In this document: piece by piece, positions 1 to 10,812 of the stretch
How positions within the stretch are numbered: the first letter of the stretch is position 1
Layout: each line of letters starts with the position of its first letter
Source of the DNA: Balaenoptera acutorostrata
Lineage: Eukaryota > Chordata > Mammalia > Artiodactyla > Balaenopteridae
Length of the DNA: 64,000 bases
Assembly (NCBI RefSeq): GCF_949987535.1
Contig: NC_080073.1
Location: 90,497,344-90,561,343 of the forward strand
Direction: 5' to 3'
Position numbers and translations under genes: made by a program
Notes under the pieces: generated by a model
Told to the model about the DNA's origin: nothing
Seen by the model: only the letters and a program-made list of their open reading frames with translations
Database searches by the model: none

Positions 1-940
1 ATATATCTATTTCATTCTAAAATTGCCGTAATTATCTATCAATGGGAGGTGTGCATCTTTTGGGCACTGCACAACTTCTCAAACCTTGAAATAAAATCAC
101 CTTCATTCCTTGTTAAACATTGATTTTTCACTTGATACTTGCTTTTTTATCACAGTCACCACCTAAAACCTAGTCTTACAAAGATACGGTAACATCAAAA
201 AATGTTGTGCATTTTAATGTTGAAACTGTGAACTATTTTGAGCTAATAGTTTTACATGGTATCTGACAGATGTCATTGTGTTTCCCTCAAAAATGTAAAA
301 TATCCCATGGTGCTCCTGTGAGTTCAGTGCAGCACCTTGGGGGGCTTAGGGGCCAGGCAAGCCTTAAGAATATCACTTACCCTCCTATCATTTACCTTTT
401 CTTCTTTCTCTCCCTCCTTTCTTCCCTTCTCTACCTCTCTCCCTTCTTAGGTTTTTCCCCTATGCTTATTTTATAATGATAAAACCTCTTGAAGCTTCAT
501 TTGTAACTCTAATTCTCCCTCCATGACATCTTATAATATACACTGAAATTTTCAACCTGGAGTGAAGTCAATGGAAAAGCCTATGTTTTGACTGAACGAC
601 ATATGGAAATCTGATGTTTAGACACATTTTCCTAGCAACAAAGCAAAGTTTTCACCAAAGAATTTTTATGTTATCCTATTGACAGTCTTGCACTTGATGA
701 ACCAGGGAAGATAGAAAGAGAGAGAGGGAGAGGGAGGGAGGAAGGAAGGAAAAGAAACTTGATTGTTAAATCTTTAAGAGTGTATCAAGTACCATGCACA
801 TTCTTGGAGCAGGACGACATGGAGAGAAAGGCTGGGCTCCCCCAGAACCTAGGCATCCACAGAGTTAATCCTAGATACCCGTCTATTGGCTCAGGTCAAG
901 TTTAGGTGGAAGATGCGGTCATGGGAGCGGGAAGAGTATA
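1..940. other. Unique sequence downstream of CDKAL1, with simple-sequence tracts
   Basis: I recognise no gene or repeat family here. A pyrimidine-rich stretch lies at about 375-452 and a purine-rich stretch of GA and GGA runs at about 709-757. The short open frames are not supported by any recognisable protein. Confidence 0.6.
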
Positions 941-944
941 CAGC

Positions 945-1135
945 CTAGAAGCACAGGCTTTGGAGTCAGGCTGAGTTCAAGTTCTGCCTCTAGAACTTAG
1001 TAGCTCTGTGCCCCTGGCAAGTTACTTAGTCTTGTGTGTTTTAGATTTTTTCTTTTTCTCAGCAAAATGGGAATAATAGTACCTATCTCAGGGTTGTGTT
1101 TTCAGGACCGATGAACACTTGTAAAGTCCATATCA
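945..1135 (+). repeat. MIR SINE fragment
   Basis: The order of landmarks is that of MIR in sense: a 'ctttggagtcaggctgagttc' type block, then 'tggcaagttacttag', then 'aaaatgggaataatagtacc' and 'agggttgtg'. It is diverged and has no visible target-site duplication. Confidence 0.8.
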
Positions 1136-1289
1136 TTTTGTCTGACACGTTTAAAGGCTAGAGAGTTGATGGTTATCAGTGTTATCATTATTATCAAAAC
1201 AGGGCTGCCTCACGGATGAGAGACAACAGAGACAAGGTCTGCTGAACAAAGTCAAAGGTACAGAGAGAAGAAACAGTGGGGAGAGTGGC

Positions 1290-1918
1290 AGAGTTCGCAT
1301 CAACAAGTGGACGGCATCCGGGAACTCTGAGATACTGCTGACAGGAATGTAAATGGGCACAACCCTTTCCAAACACCACTGGGCAGCGTGTGCAAACACC
1401 CTGACTTAGCAATTCCATTTCTCGATATAAGTTCACACAAATGCACATCTCTGTGGACCCAAGAACATGTTTATAGCATTATTATTCTAATAGCCAAAAA
1501 ATTAGAAACAACTCAAAAGTAGGATGGATAATTACAATGTGGTATATTCATACAGCGGAATCCTATTCAGCAACGAAAGTGAATGAACTACTGCCACACA
1601 CAAAAACCTGGATGCATCTCACATGCAACGCTGAGCAAAAGGCAGACACGAAACAGCACCTGCTGTACGACTGCATTTATGTAAAGTTCATGAATAGGCA
1701 GACCAACCTATGACTAGAAATAAGGATAGTAGCTACCTTTTGGGGGACAGAGTTAGTGACTGGGAAGGTGCATGGAGAGCCTACTTGGTGCTGGTTACAA
1801 TGTGTTCACTTTTTGAAAATCCATCAAGCTGCCGCCCTACGATTTATGCACGTATTTATATATATGTCTGTGCACTTTCATATGTTTGTTTTACTCTAAT
1901 AAAGAATTTAAGAAAAAA
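1290..1918 (+). repeat. Ancient L1M fragment, 3' end
   Basis: The fragment holds the end of a decayed L1 ORF2 ('gtggtatattcatacagcgg', 'atcctattcagcaacgaaag') followed by a 3' UTR reading 'ggtgctggttacaatgtgtt' and 'ctctaataaagaatttaag', with an A-run at the end. Both the divergence and the 3' UTR type are those of the old mammalian L1M group. Confidence 0.8.
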
Positions 1919-1942
1919 ATTGGCCAAAGTATTCAAAAGATA

Positions 1943-2309
1943 TTGCTATAGACTGAATATTGTCCTCCCCACCCCCTGCCAATTCATATGTTAAAACCCA
2001 ATCCCCCATGTGATGGTGGGAGGTGAGGCCTCTGAAAGGTGATTAGGTCATGAGGGTAGAGCCCTCATGAATGGGATTAACGCCCTTACGAGAGACAGTG
2101 AGAGCTCCCTTGCCCCTCCCACCATACGAGGACGCAGCAAGAAGACGGCCATCTGTAAACCAGAAAGTGGGCCCTCACAAGCTACTGAATTGCTGGCACC
2201 TTGATCTTGGACTTCCCAGCCTCCAGAACTGTGAGAAATATGTTTCTGTTGTTTAGAAGCTACCCAGTCTATGGCATTCTGCTATAGCAGCCTGAATGAA
2301 CGAAGACAG
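1943..2309 (+). repeat. Solo LTR of MaLR type (MST/MLT1-like ERVL)
   Basis: The stretch follows a MaLR LTR from end to end: 'attcatatgttaaaacccaa' near the start, 'atgtgatggtgggaggtgag', 'ccctcatgaatgggattaac', 'gcaccttgatcttggacttc', 'cctccagaactgtgagaaat' and 'tatagcagcctgaatgaacg' at the end. No internal or second LTR sequence is adjacent, so it is a solo LTR. The exact subfamily is not resolved. Confidence 0.85.
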
Positions 2310-2459
2310 ATCTCTTCACAGGTTTCCTTTTTAGTAGAGAGGGCCGCATTAAAGAAAAAACAAAAACACTTTGGTACTAAGGGAAAACATGAAAAGAAAA
2401 TATAAAGCGTAACAACAGTTATGTTTACAAACTGCAGGTCAACGGTTCTACCATGCCTG

Positions 2460-2765
2460 ACTGTGTGTGAATTAGGATAGGCTGGCTCACGCTATGGTAA
2501 CGGCTCCCAAATCTCAGGGGCTCAACACAGGCTCCTTTCTTGTTCCACACGATGTCCAGCACATGCCGGCGGAAGGCGCTGCTCCTCGCGCTCCCCCAGG
2601 GACCCGGGCTGGAGGAAGCTGCATCCTGACATGTGTGTCCACAAGGACGTCTATGGTGCAGAGAACACAGGGCAGACTGGATTTGAACATGGCTGCCCCA
2701 AAGAAAGACAGGACCTTTCCACTCCCTTTGCACTGACCAGAACAGGTCACACCATCAGGCCTAAC
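2460..2765 (+). repeat. Possible ancient interspersed repeat, family undetermined
   Basis: The layout resembles a common old mammalian element ('ggctggctcacgctatggta', 'caaatctcaggggctcaac', later 'tggaggaagctgcatcctga'). I cannot name the family. Three overlapping short frames here look incidental to the high GC content. Confidence 0.35.
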
Positions 2766-2800
2766 CCCAAAAGGGTAGATATGCCATCACACTACGGGCA

Positions 2801-2840
2801 GGAAGGAGAGGAGCTGGAGAGGAAGGAGAGGAGCTGGAGA
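2801..2840 (+). repeat. Two-unit tandem duplication of 20 bp
   Basis: The unit GGAAGGAGAGGAGCTGGAGA occurs twice, perfectly and head to tail, at 2801-2820 and 2821-2840. This looks like a recent replication-slippage or duplication event in a purine-rich stretch. Confidence 0.95.
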
Positions 2841-4299
2841 GGAAACAGCTTTCCTGATGCCACACTTACCCCTATGGCTCCCAGGCTCAGTCGCATTCAG
2901 AATTCTGTCTACGAGATAACTGAGAGGTTGACACCCACCCACGCTTCTCTCTCTCATCCCTCTAGCAGGAGGTCATGGAAGAAGCAAGCTGGATCTCCAG
3001 ACCACTGCCACCCCCTTGCCAACTGGTCCCCAATATGGTGACTGCTATCGTGTATGATCTGGTCCCTGCTGCAGGGCTTCTAAACTTTCCGGACCGAAGA
3101 GCAGAGTGGAGTCGCAGCCTACGTGGGGTTACGTAACAGCCAGGGCGGCGCGGGGACAATCCCGTATGGCTGAACAATCCCTGAGAATCCCCACCACGGT
3201 TGGTGAGGGGCCGTGGGGCTATCGGATTGCTGGGTGTATCACTCTCACTCACAGAAGAAAAAATGAAGGGACGAGAGCGGGGGAGAGACAGGTACAGAGC
3301 TAGAGGGGAGGAAAGAAGCAGATGAGGGGGTGAGAGGAAAAGAGTGAGACAGCAGAAATAGAAAAAAGCTTTCTGTCTCCAATCTGTCCCAGATGCGAAG
3401 CTTTTCTTATGTCTTACATAGTGTGACTCTAGGCCTTCGGTAGCATTTCCACTTCTGCTAGGTTTTTATTAAATAAGTACCACGCTGGAACCCACTCCGT
3501 TTATTAATAAAGAAATGACTGCACATATCTCAAGAAAGGAAGCACCCAGCAGGCTCCTATTCTCTGCCAACACATGTCTCTCCTGCCGCTGCCAGAACAG
3601 GGGGATCCCAAGTGGACATGTCACCGCAGGACTCAGGGGAAGCAGGAGCAAACCCTTGCATTTTAAATGTGATCTCCACTTAGGAGCACATACCAGGGTC
3701 AGGAGAAGTGTACTAATACTAAAGGTTTTCGTGTTGGTTTTTTAATTCACCGACTTACGATATAATTTAATTTTAATCTGGATTCAAAAGATACAAAAGA
3801 GGTTGAAACATTTTGAGATAAAATGAAGAGCTGAACAGGGATGGGGGTTTAAAAATGAAAACTGTCCTGTGGTAACTACTGGGTGCCTGATTTCCCTGCG
3901 CTGTACAATCCAAGTAACTTATTCAGATGCTGACAGACGTGAGCCTTGCTCGTTACACCAATTCCTTTTATTGTGGAAGAAATCACTTCATTTAGTAAAG
4001 GCCAGTGATGTCAGGTAGAAACAGACAGTGGATGGAATCAATCGAAAATGTCAGAAAAGAGGCAGAGCTTGTTTCCGACAAGTCCAGTCTCTGAAAAGTC
4101 TGCGGGAGCTAAAGAAGTGGGTGGTTCCTCAGGCTTCTCAAAATGTTGCCGGGAGCCCTTTAATTGGTAGGCTCTCCCTGTACATTCTGAAAGGATTCAA
4201 GTTCCAGAAACAGGCTTCCACGTAAACTTTTCAGGAACGCATCTGCTGTGGAAAATAAGATGTGTGTAGTAGCATCGGGACCCCAAACAAAGCATAAAG
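2841..4299. other. Unique intergenic sequence beyond the CDKAL1 poly(A) site
   Basis: No gene or repeat is recognised. A CpG-dense block at about 3048-3230 contains the palindrome TTACGTAA at 3129-3136 and is described as a finding. Extra AATAAA hexamers on the minus strand occur further along (for example 3966-3971), so a longer 3' UTR cannot be excluded. Confidence 0.5.
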
Positions 4300-4320
4300 A
4301 GAAAGATACACGTAAAAATG

Positions 4321-4326
4321 TTTATT
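4321..4326 (-). promoter_or_regulatory. CDKAL1: Candidate poly(A) signal AATAAA for CDKAL1
   Basis: Read on the minus strand, AATAAA is followed within 10-40 nt by 'tgtatctttctctttatgct' and a 'tttgtttgggg' block, which fits a U/GU-rich downstream element. Confidence 0.45.
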
Positions 4327-4649
4327 GAAAATGGAAAATTCTTCCCACATAAGGAAGAGGTGACCAGACCCACGGTACAAACAGGTTCTGACTTGAAGAT
4401 TGGTGATTTAAAGAAAATGCGACCACTTGCATTTCTTGCTAAAAAATAAGCCAAGGGGAGCTTAATTGAAAAGACATGCTATGGCAGCTGTTGTTGGGTT
4501 TTAGGTCAAATAACCAATGAGTCCAACTCAAGGTGAGACTGGGTAAGCCTCATTAAAGAGTGTGGCTGAAGGGCAAGGAGACTATAAATCATTGCCCTTT
4601 GAGAACTGATGTGGTCGCTCTCCTTTTCTTTGAAGATTTGAATTAGAAA

Positions 4650-4655
4650 TTTATT
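4650..4655 (-). promoter_or_regulatory. CDKAL1: Alternative proximal AATAAA created at a SINE target site
   Basis: AATAAA on the minus strand lies about 120 nt past the stop codon, at the distal copy of the SINE target-site duplication. It would give a very short 3' UTR. Support is the hexamer alone. Confidence 0.25.
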
Positions 4656-4668
4656 CCTCTTCACAGAT

Positions 4669-4735
4669 TTTGTTTTTTAAAGGCCACACCATGAAGCACG
4701 TGGGATCTTAATTCCCCAACCAGGGATTGAACCCA
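4669..4735 (-). mobile_element. Truncated tRNA-derived SINE in the CDKAL1 3' UTR
   Basis: The sequence 'ggccacaccatgaagcacg', 'gggatcttaattccccaacc' and 'agggattgaaccc' is the reverse complement of the SINE body and B-box region. The tRNA-like first part, including the A box, is missing. It is flanked by an 18-bp direct repeat, 4651-4668 and 4736-4753, differing at one base (TTATTCCTCTTCACAGAT versus TTATTCTTCTTCACAGAT). This marks the insertion precisely. Confidence 0.85.
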
Positions 4736-4771
4736 TTATTCTTCTTCACAGATGCTTCAGTTAGTTGTGTT

Positions 4772-4963
4772 TTAATTATAGACCTTGATCAAAAAAGCAA
4801 AAAGAAAAGCAAACAGAGCCAGGACCACAGACATCCTCAGTGCACAGTCCTGGTGTAGCCTTTGCAATGGTAGCGCCATTCTGGATCTTGCCGAGTTTCG
4901 CTGAGTTGCATCCAAGGTGTGGGATACTGAATTCAGGTGGTTCCCAAGCCTATTTCTGAATTC
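4772..4963 (-). CDS. CDKAL1: CDKAL1 last coding exon (C-terminus and tail anchor)
   Basis: CDKAL1 is an ER-anchored radical-SAM enzyme that adds a methylthio group to t6A37 of lysine tRNA, making ms2t6A. This exon encodes the final 63 residues and a TAA stop at 4772-4774; by the usual 579-residue length they would be about 517-579. It begins E-F-R-N-R-L-G-N, runs through a serine-rich variable stretch, then L-H-Q-D-C-A-L-R-M, and ends in a hydrophobic segment closing with I-K-V-Y-N. That segment is the single C-terminal membrane anchor. The acceptor is a good polypyrimidine tract ending in CTATAG (4964-4969), and the junction is phase 0 with the exon at 37677-37841. No frameshift or internal stop is present. 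Identity rests on the near-exact ending, HQDCALRM motif, frame and intron phase. Confidence 0.93.
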   Translation of the reverse strand, partial: EFRNRLGNHLNSVSHTLDATQRNSARSRMALPLQRLHQDCALRMSVVLALFAFLFAFLIKVYN

Positions 4964-5074
4964 CTATAGAGAGAGAAACATAAAGGAAAACGAAAGGCAT
5001 TAAGGATGCAAAATAAGAAAGAAAAAAGTGCTAATGTGGCATCAGTCAAGCAAAGGATCCCGAGAAGGAGCTAT

Positions 5075-6210
5075 TTTTTTATTCAGATATGATTGACATA
5101 TAATATTGTATTAGTTTCAGGTACACAACATAAGGATTCAATATTTGTATACATTGTGAAATGAGCACCACAGTAAGTCTAGTTACAACACAGTTACAAT
5201 TTTTTTCCCTTGTAATGATAACTTTTAAGATCTACTCTCTAACCAACTTCCAAATATACAATGCAGTATTGTTAACTATAGTCAGCATGCTGTAAGTTAC
5301 ATTCCCAGGACATATTTACATTATAACTGGAAGTCTGTATCTTTTGACTCCCTTCACCCGTCACCCACCTGCCACCCCCGTGTCTGACAACCACTAATCT
5401 GCTCTCTGCATCTATATATTTGGTTTTGTTTTGTTTTTTCAGATTCTATGTCTTTCTCTGACTTATTTCACTTAGCATAATGCCCTCAAGGTCCATCCAT
5501 GTTGTTGTCAATGGCAAGACTTCCTTTTTTTACACCTGAGTAATACTCCATTGTATACATATGCCCCATCTTCCTTGTCCATTCACCCATTGATGGACAC
5601 TTAGGTTGCTTCCATGTCTTGGCTATTGTAAATAATGCTGCAGTGAACATGGGATGCATGTATCTTTTTGGGTTAGTGTTTTTGTTTCCTTTGCGTAAAC
5701 ACTCAGAAGTAGAATTGCTGGATCATATGGTAGTTCTATTTTTAGTTTTTTAAGGAAACTCCATACTGTTTTCCAGAGTGGCTGCACCAATTTACACTCC
5801 CACCAACAGTGCACGTGGGTTCCCTTTTCTCCATATGTTCACCAACATTTGTTAGTTCTTATCTCTTTTGATGACAGCCATTGTAACAGGTATGAGGTTA
5901 TATCTCATTGTGGTTTTAATTTGCATTTCCCTCATGATTAGTGCTGATGAGCATCTTTTCACGCATCTGTTGGCCATCTGTATGTCTTCTTTGGTAAACT
6001 GTCTATTCAGATCCTCTGCCCATTTTTAAAATCAGATTTTTTTTTTTTTTTGCTACTGAGCTGTATGAGTTCTTTATATATATTTTGGATATCAACCCCT
6101 TATCAGATATCAGATATATGATTTGCAAATATTTTCTCCCATTCAGCTGGTTGCCTTTTCATTTTGTTGATGGTCTCCTTTGCTGTGCAGAAGCTTTTAA
6201 GTTTGATGTT
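5075..6210 (-). mobile_element. 5'-truncated L1 (about 1.1 kb, ORF2 end and 3' UTR)
   Basis: On the minus strand it encodes a decayed ORF2 C-terminus; the frame at 5623-5814 reads H-C-W-W-E-C-K-L and then L-P-Y-D-P-A-I, typical of L1 ORF2. The left end is a T-run (poly(A) on the minus strand). A short imperfect direct repeat flanks it: AGAAGGAGCTAT at 5063-5074 and AGAAGAAGCTAT at 6211-6222. Several stops interrupt the frame. Confidence 0.88.
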
Positions 6211-6222
6211 AGAAGAAGCTAT

Positions 6223-6345
6223 CACTCACTCCTTCAACACAGGCACATTCAAACACCTACCATAGGCCAGGTAGGCCAAGTTAAGTACAAGTTATAGTTC
6301 CTTTCCTTGAAGGGTCAGACCAAGTTCATAAATTTCCAGATTATA
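6223..6345 (-). repeat. L2 LINE 3' fragment
   Basis: The block 'actccttcaacacaggcac', 'acacctaccataggccagg' and 'cctttccttgaagggtcag' follows the antisense L2 3' end. It is well diverged. Confidence 0.5.
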
Positions 6346-7879
6346 CACAAACTATATGAAAGAGACAAATAGTGTTTAAGGAGAATCAAGGCAGACTTCA
6401 CGAAGGGTAGAATTTATGTAGAGTGGAGTCATATCACAAATGTATCTAACTTTTAGGGATGCAACCATATCCACTCAGGAAAAGAAGAATGACAAAGGAA
6501 CAAAACACAGAAGCCATTTTATCCATCAAACACGCCCCTCAGGACAGGGCCTCCCAGCTGGCACACGGCTGCAGGAGCACTGCTCCGACCCTCAGGGGGC
6601 ACCTGAGGGGGTCTGAGTGGCCACAGGGATCCACCCCACGCGCAGCCTCTCCACCCACTCTGGTGTGCCCTGCGCCAGACGTGGAAAGGCTGCGAAACCC
6701 TGCCTGGAGGGAGCACGAGCAGCTAGGAGACGTGACGGTGAGACCTGGTAGTTGCTCTCTGTTCCCTGACGCGTCTCAGCAGGTGTGGGGAGGAGGGGAC
6801 CGGGGCACCTGGCCACTCTCAGGGTGGTTCTAGTGTTTCAAAGTGTAATTTCGATTCCATGATGTAAGATTTCCACCTTATGCACAGGCCTTAGAATCAG
6901 TGTCTCCCCTGTTGAAACCTGAATAACATTTTGAGAGATGGAGGCGGGGTGGGGAAGGAGAATACGGGACGGAAGAAACAGTGCGGGGCTGGGAGGAGGG
7001 GGCGACCCCGAGGCACGGCCGTGGAAGTGCAAGAAATCCACAGAAGCTCAAGATGCCTCCGAACAACCATTTCACGTGGCTTATTCTTTCCTTCCGCACT
7101 CTGGAACAATCTTCTGGGGACAGCTTCGGCCTCTGTGAGGAAAGGCAGCCCTGCCACGCACAGTAGAAGCATTGGGAGTGTGCTTTACAGAAAGAAGGTA
7201 ACTCTGGCACGAAGGTGCACGGTGGATTGAGGGGAGGGGGGAGAATGGGGGCAGAGAATCCGGGGGCAAGTTGTGGCGACAGATGAGGTGGAGAGTGCTG
7301 AGGACCTGTGTTGGGAGGATGGCAGAAGGCACGGAAAGGAGGGAACAACAGACACTTAATGTAGAATCAACAGTACTTGAGTTCAGGTGAGTGGGTAATG
7401 GAGGGACAAAGAAGAGGAATGGGGAAATGAGAAGAACTTTCACAACCCAATTTCCACCAGCTAATATTTGCCTGTGATAGATATGGAAGAATTCTTGCTT
7501 TGACTATAGGAGACTGATTGCAAAATTAATATAGCTTTTGTCCACAAGGATAAATCTCTCAACCCCAATGGCAGTCGAGCCATCATTTACTTCTGGACTC
7601 CTCAGAGATCTGGGCTGACACCCTGCTGCTCTCCCTGCACTGGGGGCCCTTGACAAGAAGGTCACAGCTGGACAGACGGAGCCGTGGTCCCCGCAGCAGT
7701 GACGGCTGCACCCAGACCTGCCCCGGGAAACCGCTCTCTTGTAAGATTGGCTTTCTGAGTGATATTTTGGAGCTGGGAATATGTTGACAGGCTTTCATTT
7801 TGATTGGTTAAAAATAGCCCCAAGGTCTCAAGGACAGCACTCAACCTTGGGAAAGAATGCAGCCTTCTACAGCTAAAAT
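6346..7879. other. Intron sequence with no recognised element
   Basis: A GC-rich block lies at about 6530-6830 and a purine-rich (minus-strand pyrimidine-rich) block at about 6925-7440. The latter produces long minus-strand open frames rich in proline, serine and leucine. These frames reflect base composition and resemble no known protein. Confidence 0.55.
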
Positions 7880-8025
7880 AACGGAAGCTCTGTGAGTCCC
7901 TCAAAAGCAGAGAGGTTGCCTACTTCATCTCTGGGTTCTTGGAACCTGCACAGTGGCAAACACAGAGCAGGTACTCAGCAAGTGTTCAGAAATGAATGAA
8001 CGAATGAATGAGTGAATGAACGGAT
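7880..8025 (+). repeat. L2 LINE 3' end with (GAAT)n tail
   Basis: The run 'aacacagagcaggtactcag', 'caagtgttcagaaatgaatg' and a (GAAT)-like tail at about 7991-8025 is the sense 3' end of L2. Confidence 0.7.
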
Positions 8026-9478
8026 ATGAGGATGTGTATTCCAGATGAGATACAACTGATCAAAAACATGCTTAGCTATGTCTCTGGCGATCGATGCGCA
8101 CAACTGTAGACGAGTCTTGAGTTGTTGCCTCTAGCAATTAAACCATCACTTCCTAAGCTTGGGTTTACAAGAACTAAGAGGTTGATTAAGTTCTCCTAGG
8201 CCTGAGTTCTTTAACCTTTTTAAGTCACAGATGGCTTTGAGAAGGCAGTGAGGACTACAGACTGTTCCCCCAGAAAACTGTGGAGGCATCTGTGCACATA
8301 TACACACAGCCTCGCTCACACCCTGCAAATGACTTCAGGAGGTTCACAGATCCAGACACTGTAGGGCCTGATGTTTTCTCTTAAAAAAAAAAAAAATCAA
8401 TACAAAATTAAGAACAGGGCCTTGGAAGGGGTCCCTCAAAGTGTCAGGCCCTGAATCTTAAGCTCTACTAGCTTCAGGGAAGATCTGCCCCTGTCCCACC
8501 CCCAGTTCAGAATAATGAACCTTGGTTCTGTGCCTGCAATCCCAGAAGCTGCCATTTGGTGATCACTGGTGTAGGGGGCCAGGGGTCAGGCTGCCCCGGG
8601 CAGGACTAGGTGAGTCTCAAAGCATCAAACATTTGGTTGGGTTTTTAACACATTCTGCTTCACAAAGGTGCAGTACAGGTAAAGTACCTGTGCTCTCAGC
8701 CTGAAAATACCCTTCAACTTTTAACAAGAGTTTCATAGAATTTCTTCCTCTGTTCCTTCCAACTCATTTGCCATAAAATTTTGCTCAAAATATAAAAGGT
8801 ACCTATTAGACCAGCATTGTGGATTATCTGTGGCTGGGTTCAACATAGTCATTCTTCCTTGGGCACTGATTTTTCCCTCCCTCACTCAAACATTTAACAC
8901 ATCTGAACATAACTGACCCATATGGTGGCAAGCCGCTCTCCTGTCCCTGGGAGCAAGTCTGCATCACAGAACCGTATGGAGTACCGTGGCATCCATACGC
9001 AGCCCCACAAGAAGCCCACCCTGCCATTCTCCCTAAGATCAAGGTGAGAGCTTGATGACACAGCAGGAGAGAGAAAATGCAGCCTGCCTCTACCATGCTG
9101 TGCTTCCTTTATTATCTTCACCCTGTACCGGTTCACCATATTGATTAAGGGAGTTTGATGATATGTTTTTAAATATAAGATTGAAAAAAAGTTTCTCAGA
9201 AGACAGAGTAATCTGTTGCCAGCTAGCTTTGTACATTTCAATTGTCACTACCACTGGGATATTGAAGGAAAAGTAATTTAGAAATACAGGAAATACAAGG
9301 ACTTTCTCATAAAGTCCAAGATCCTCAAACATATAAATGCACAACTACTGCAATTTCCACACAGTCAGAAGCACCATTCATGAATAGAAAATAATGTAGT
9401 ATTTCTAGACTGTAATGAAAATAAAAAGGGTTTACAGGTGAAGTGATGATACATAACCAACAGCAAGATAAAGTTTAG
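8026..9478. other. Intron sequence with no confidently named element
   Basis: An A-run is at 8383-8397. A block at about 8200-8370 ('gttctttaacctttttaagt', 'cacagatggctttgagaagg') may be a diverged DNA-transposon fragment, but I cannot assign it. Otherwise nothing is recognised. Confidence 0.45.
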
Positions 9479-9505
9479 ACACACACACACACACACACAC
9501 ACACG
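9479..9505 (+). repeat. (AC)n microsatellite
   Basis: About twelve uninterrupted AC units run from 9480 to 9504. Confidence 0.97.
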
Positions 9506-10254
9506 CAGAACAATGTATAAAATTGACTTTCCAGAAAAACTTGGCATAGTCAATAGTTCTGGAAAGTAAACAGAAGGCTCGAACCTTCCATAAACCTCTT
9601 AAACATTACCAAGTTATTAATTTTTGAACTTTAAGACACACTTGTATCTCTCAAGCTATAATGCAACAAAGACAAGAAATATTATTATTTACTAAAACTA
9701 TTCAAACATCAACTCTCAGATTTATAATTCTTAAGAAATCAAATTCCATTTAGAAATGCCTTTTACAAAACAGATAGAAACAAAGCAGGATATGACCTTC
9801 GTTCAATCAAAAAGATCCATGTATTTATCCAGTCATAGTAGACTAAGGACACATTAAGAAAGTGTTAACTTTGATTAACATCTTTTTTCCCCCCTTGTAA
9901 ATCTCACTGTTCCCTTGATTAATTTCTAAACATACTTCCTAATTCTTAAACATATTCTAATTTTCAAAAGTATAGCTTATCAAATCCTACTAAAGTAATA
10001 AATCTATTAGAGTAGCATCACATATATACGCCAAAAAAACCAAACCAAACCAAACCAAAAACAACTTTGATGTTCAGAACCTTCAGGCATCAGATTTCAA
10101 TCAGTTAAAGATAAAGACAGTTGGGATGGTAACAATAGTCAACCTCTAATTATTTCCTTCTTCTCTAGCAGTTATACATGTATTGCTAGGGAAAGGAAGG
10201 AGAGGCCTTTAACCTGGGCACTTTCATCACCCGAGAAACAAATGGGACCTGTTC
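9506..10254. other. AT-rich intron sequence with a short pentamer repeat
   Basis: A CCAAA/CAAAC pentamer repeat is at about 10031-10063. Nothing else is recognised. Confidence 0.6.
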
Positions 10255-10450
10255 TAGAAGCAGTAAGTGCGTGGGCTCTGGGCTCTAATCCCAGCTCCAT
10301 CTGAGAATTCTTGGGCAAATAATTTATCCTCTCTTTTGCCTCCATACAGAATCACCTGAGATACGGTAAGTATCTGTACATCATAGGGTTGTTATGAGGA
10401 TTAAACGAGATATATATATTGTGTCTTGAACATTTAAAATTCAGTGAAGA
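10255..10450 (+). repeat. MIR SINE
   Basis: The MIR order is visible: 'gcagtaagtgcgtgggctct', 'cttgggcaaataatttatcc', 'catagggttgttatgaggat' and 'taaacgagat'. Confidence 0.85.
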
Positions 10451-10599
10451 TGAAACATGGTATTTTATGGTCCTAACGAAATATGCAAACTGCCTCAGAT
10501 ACCATTTTTGTAAAATTACAAAGTCACGATTTTATTTGCTTTTCAAATGTGGTTTATTAATTTAAACTATTTTTGTTTCTTATACATATCATCAGGAGG

Positions 10600-10812
10600 T
10601 GCACAGTATAATGAATAGCATGGCAGACCAGAAACCGAATCCAAGTTCACATATTTATCAGCTGTGTGACAAGTGGTTTAAGCTCTCCAGGCCTAGTTAA
10701 CTCTTCTGTGAGGTAGGGGTACCAATATCTACTTTAAGATGTTGTTGAAAGGGTTAGAATTCGCATGCCCAGAGCCCGGGCAGAGTGCCAGGAATACAGA
10801 AGGTTTCGATGA
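10600..10812 (+). repeat. MIR SINE
   Basis: The copy runs from 'acagtataatgaatagcatg' through 'tcagctgtgtgacaagtgg' and 'gatgttgttgaaagggttag' to 'gggcagagtgccaggaatac'. It is the second MIR in the same orientation within 400 bp. Confidence 0.8.

Larger units (their letters stand above)
4300..4771 (-). other. CDKAL1: CDKAL1 3' untranslated region (probable extent)
   Basis: This is the transcribed tail of the gene, immediately beyond the stop codon at 4772-4774. I end it at about 4300 because an AATAAA signal on the minus strand (4321-4326) is followed by a T/GT-rich stretch, as expected of a cleavage site. It contains a truncated SINE at 4669-4735. The true 3' end needs transcript data, and a shorter form using the AATAAA at 4650-4655 is possible. 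Confidence 0.5.

Noticed and set aside
6878..7348. Minus-strand 156-codon frame rich in proline, serine and leucine
   Set aside because: The frame follows the pyrimidine bias of that strand and matches no protein family I recognise.
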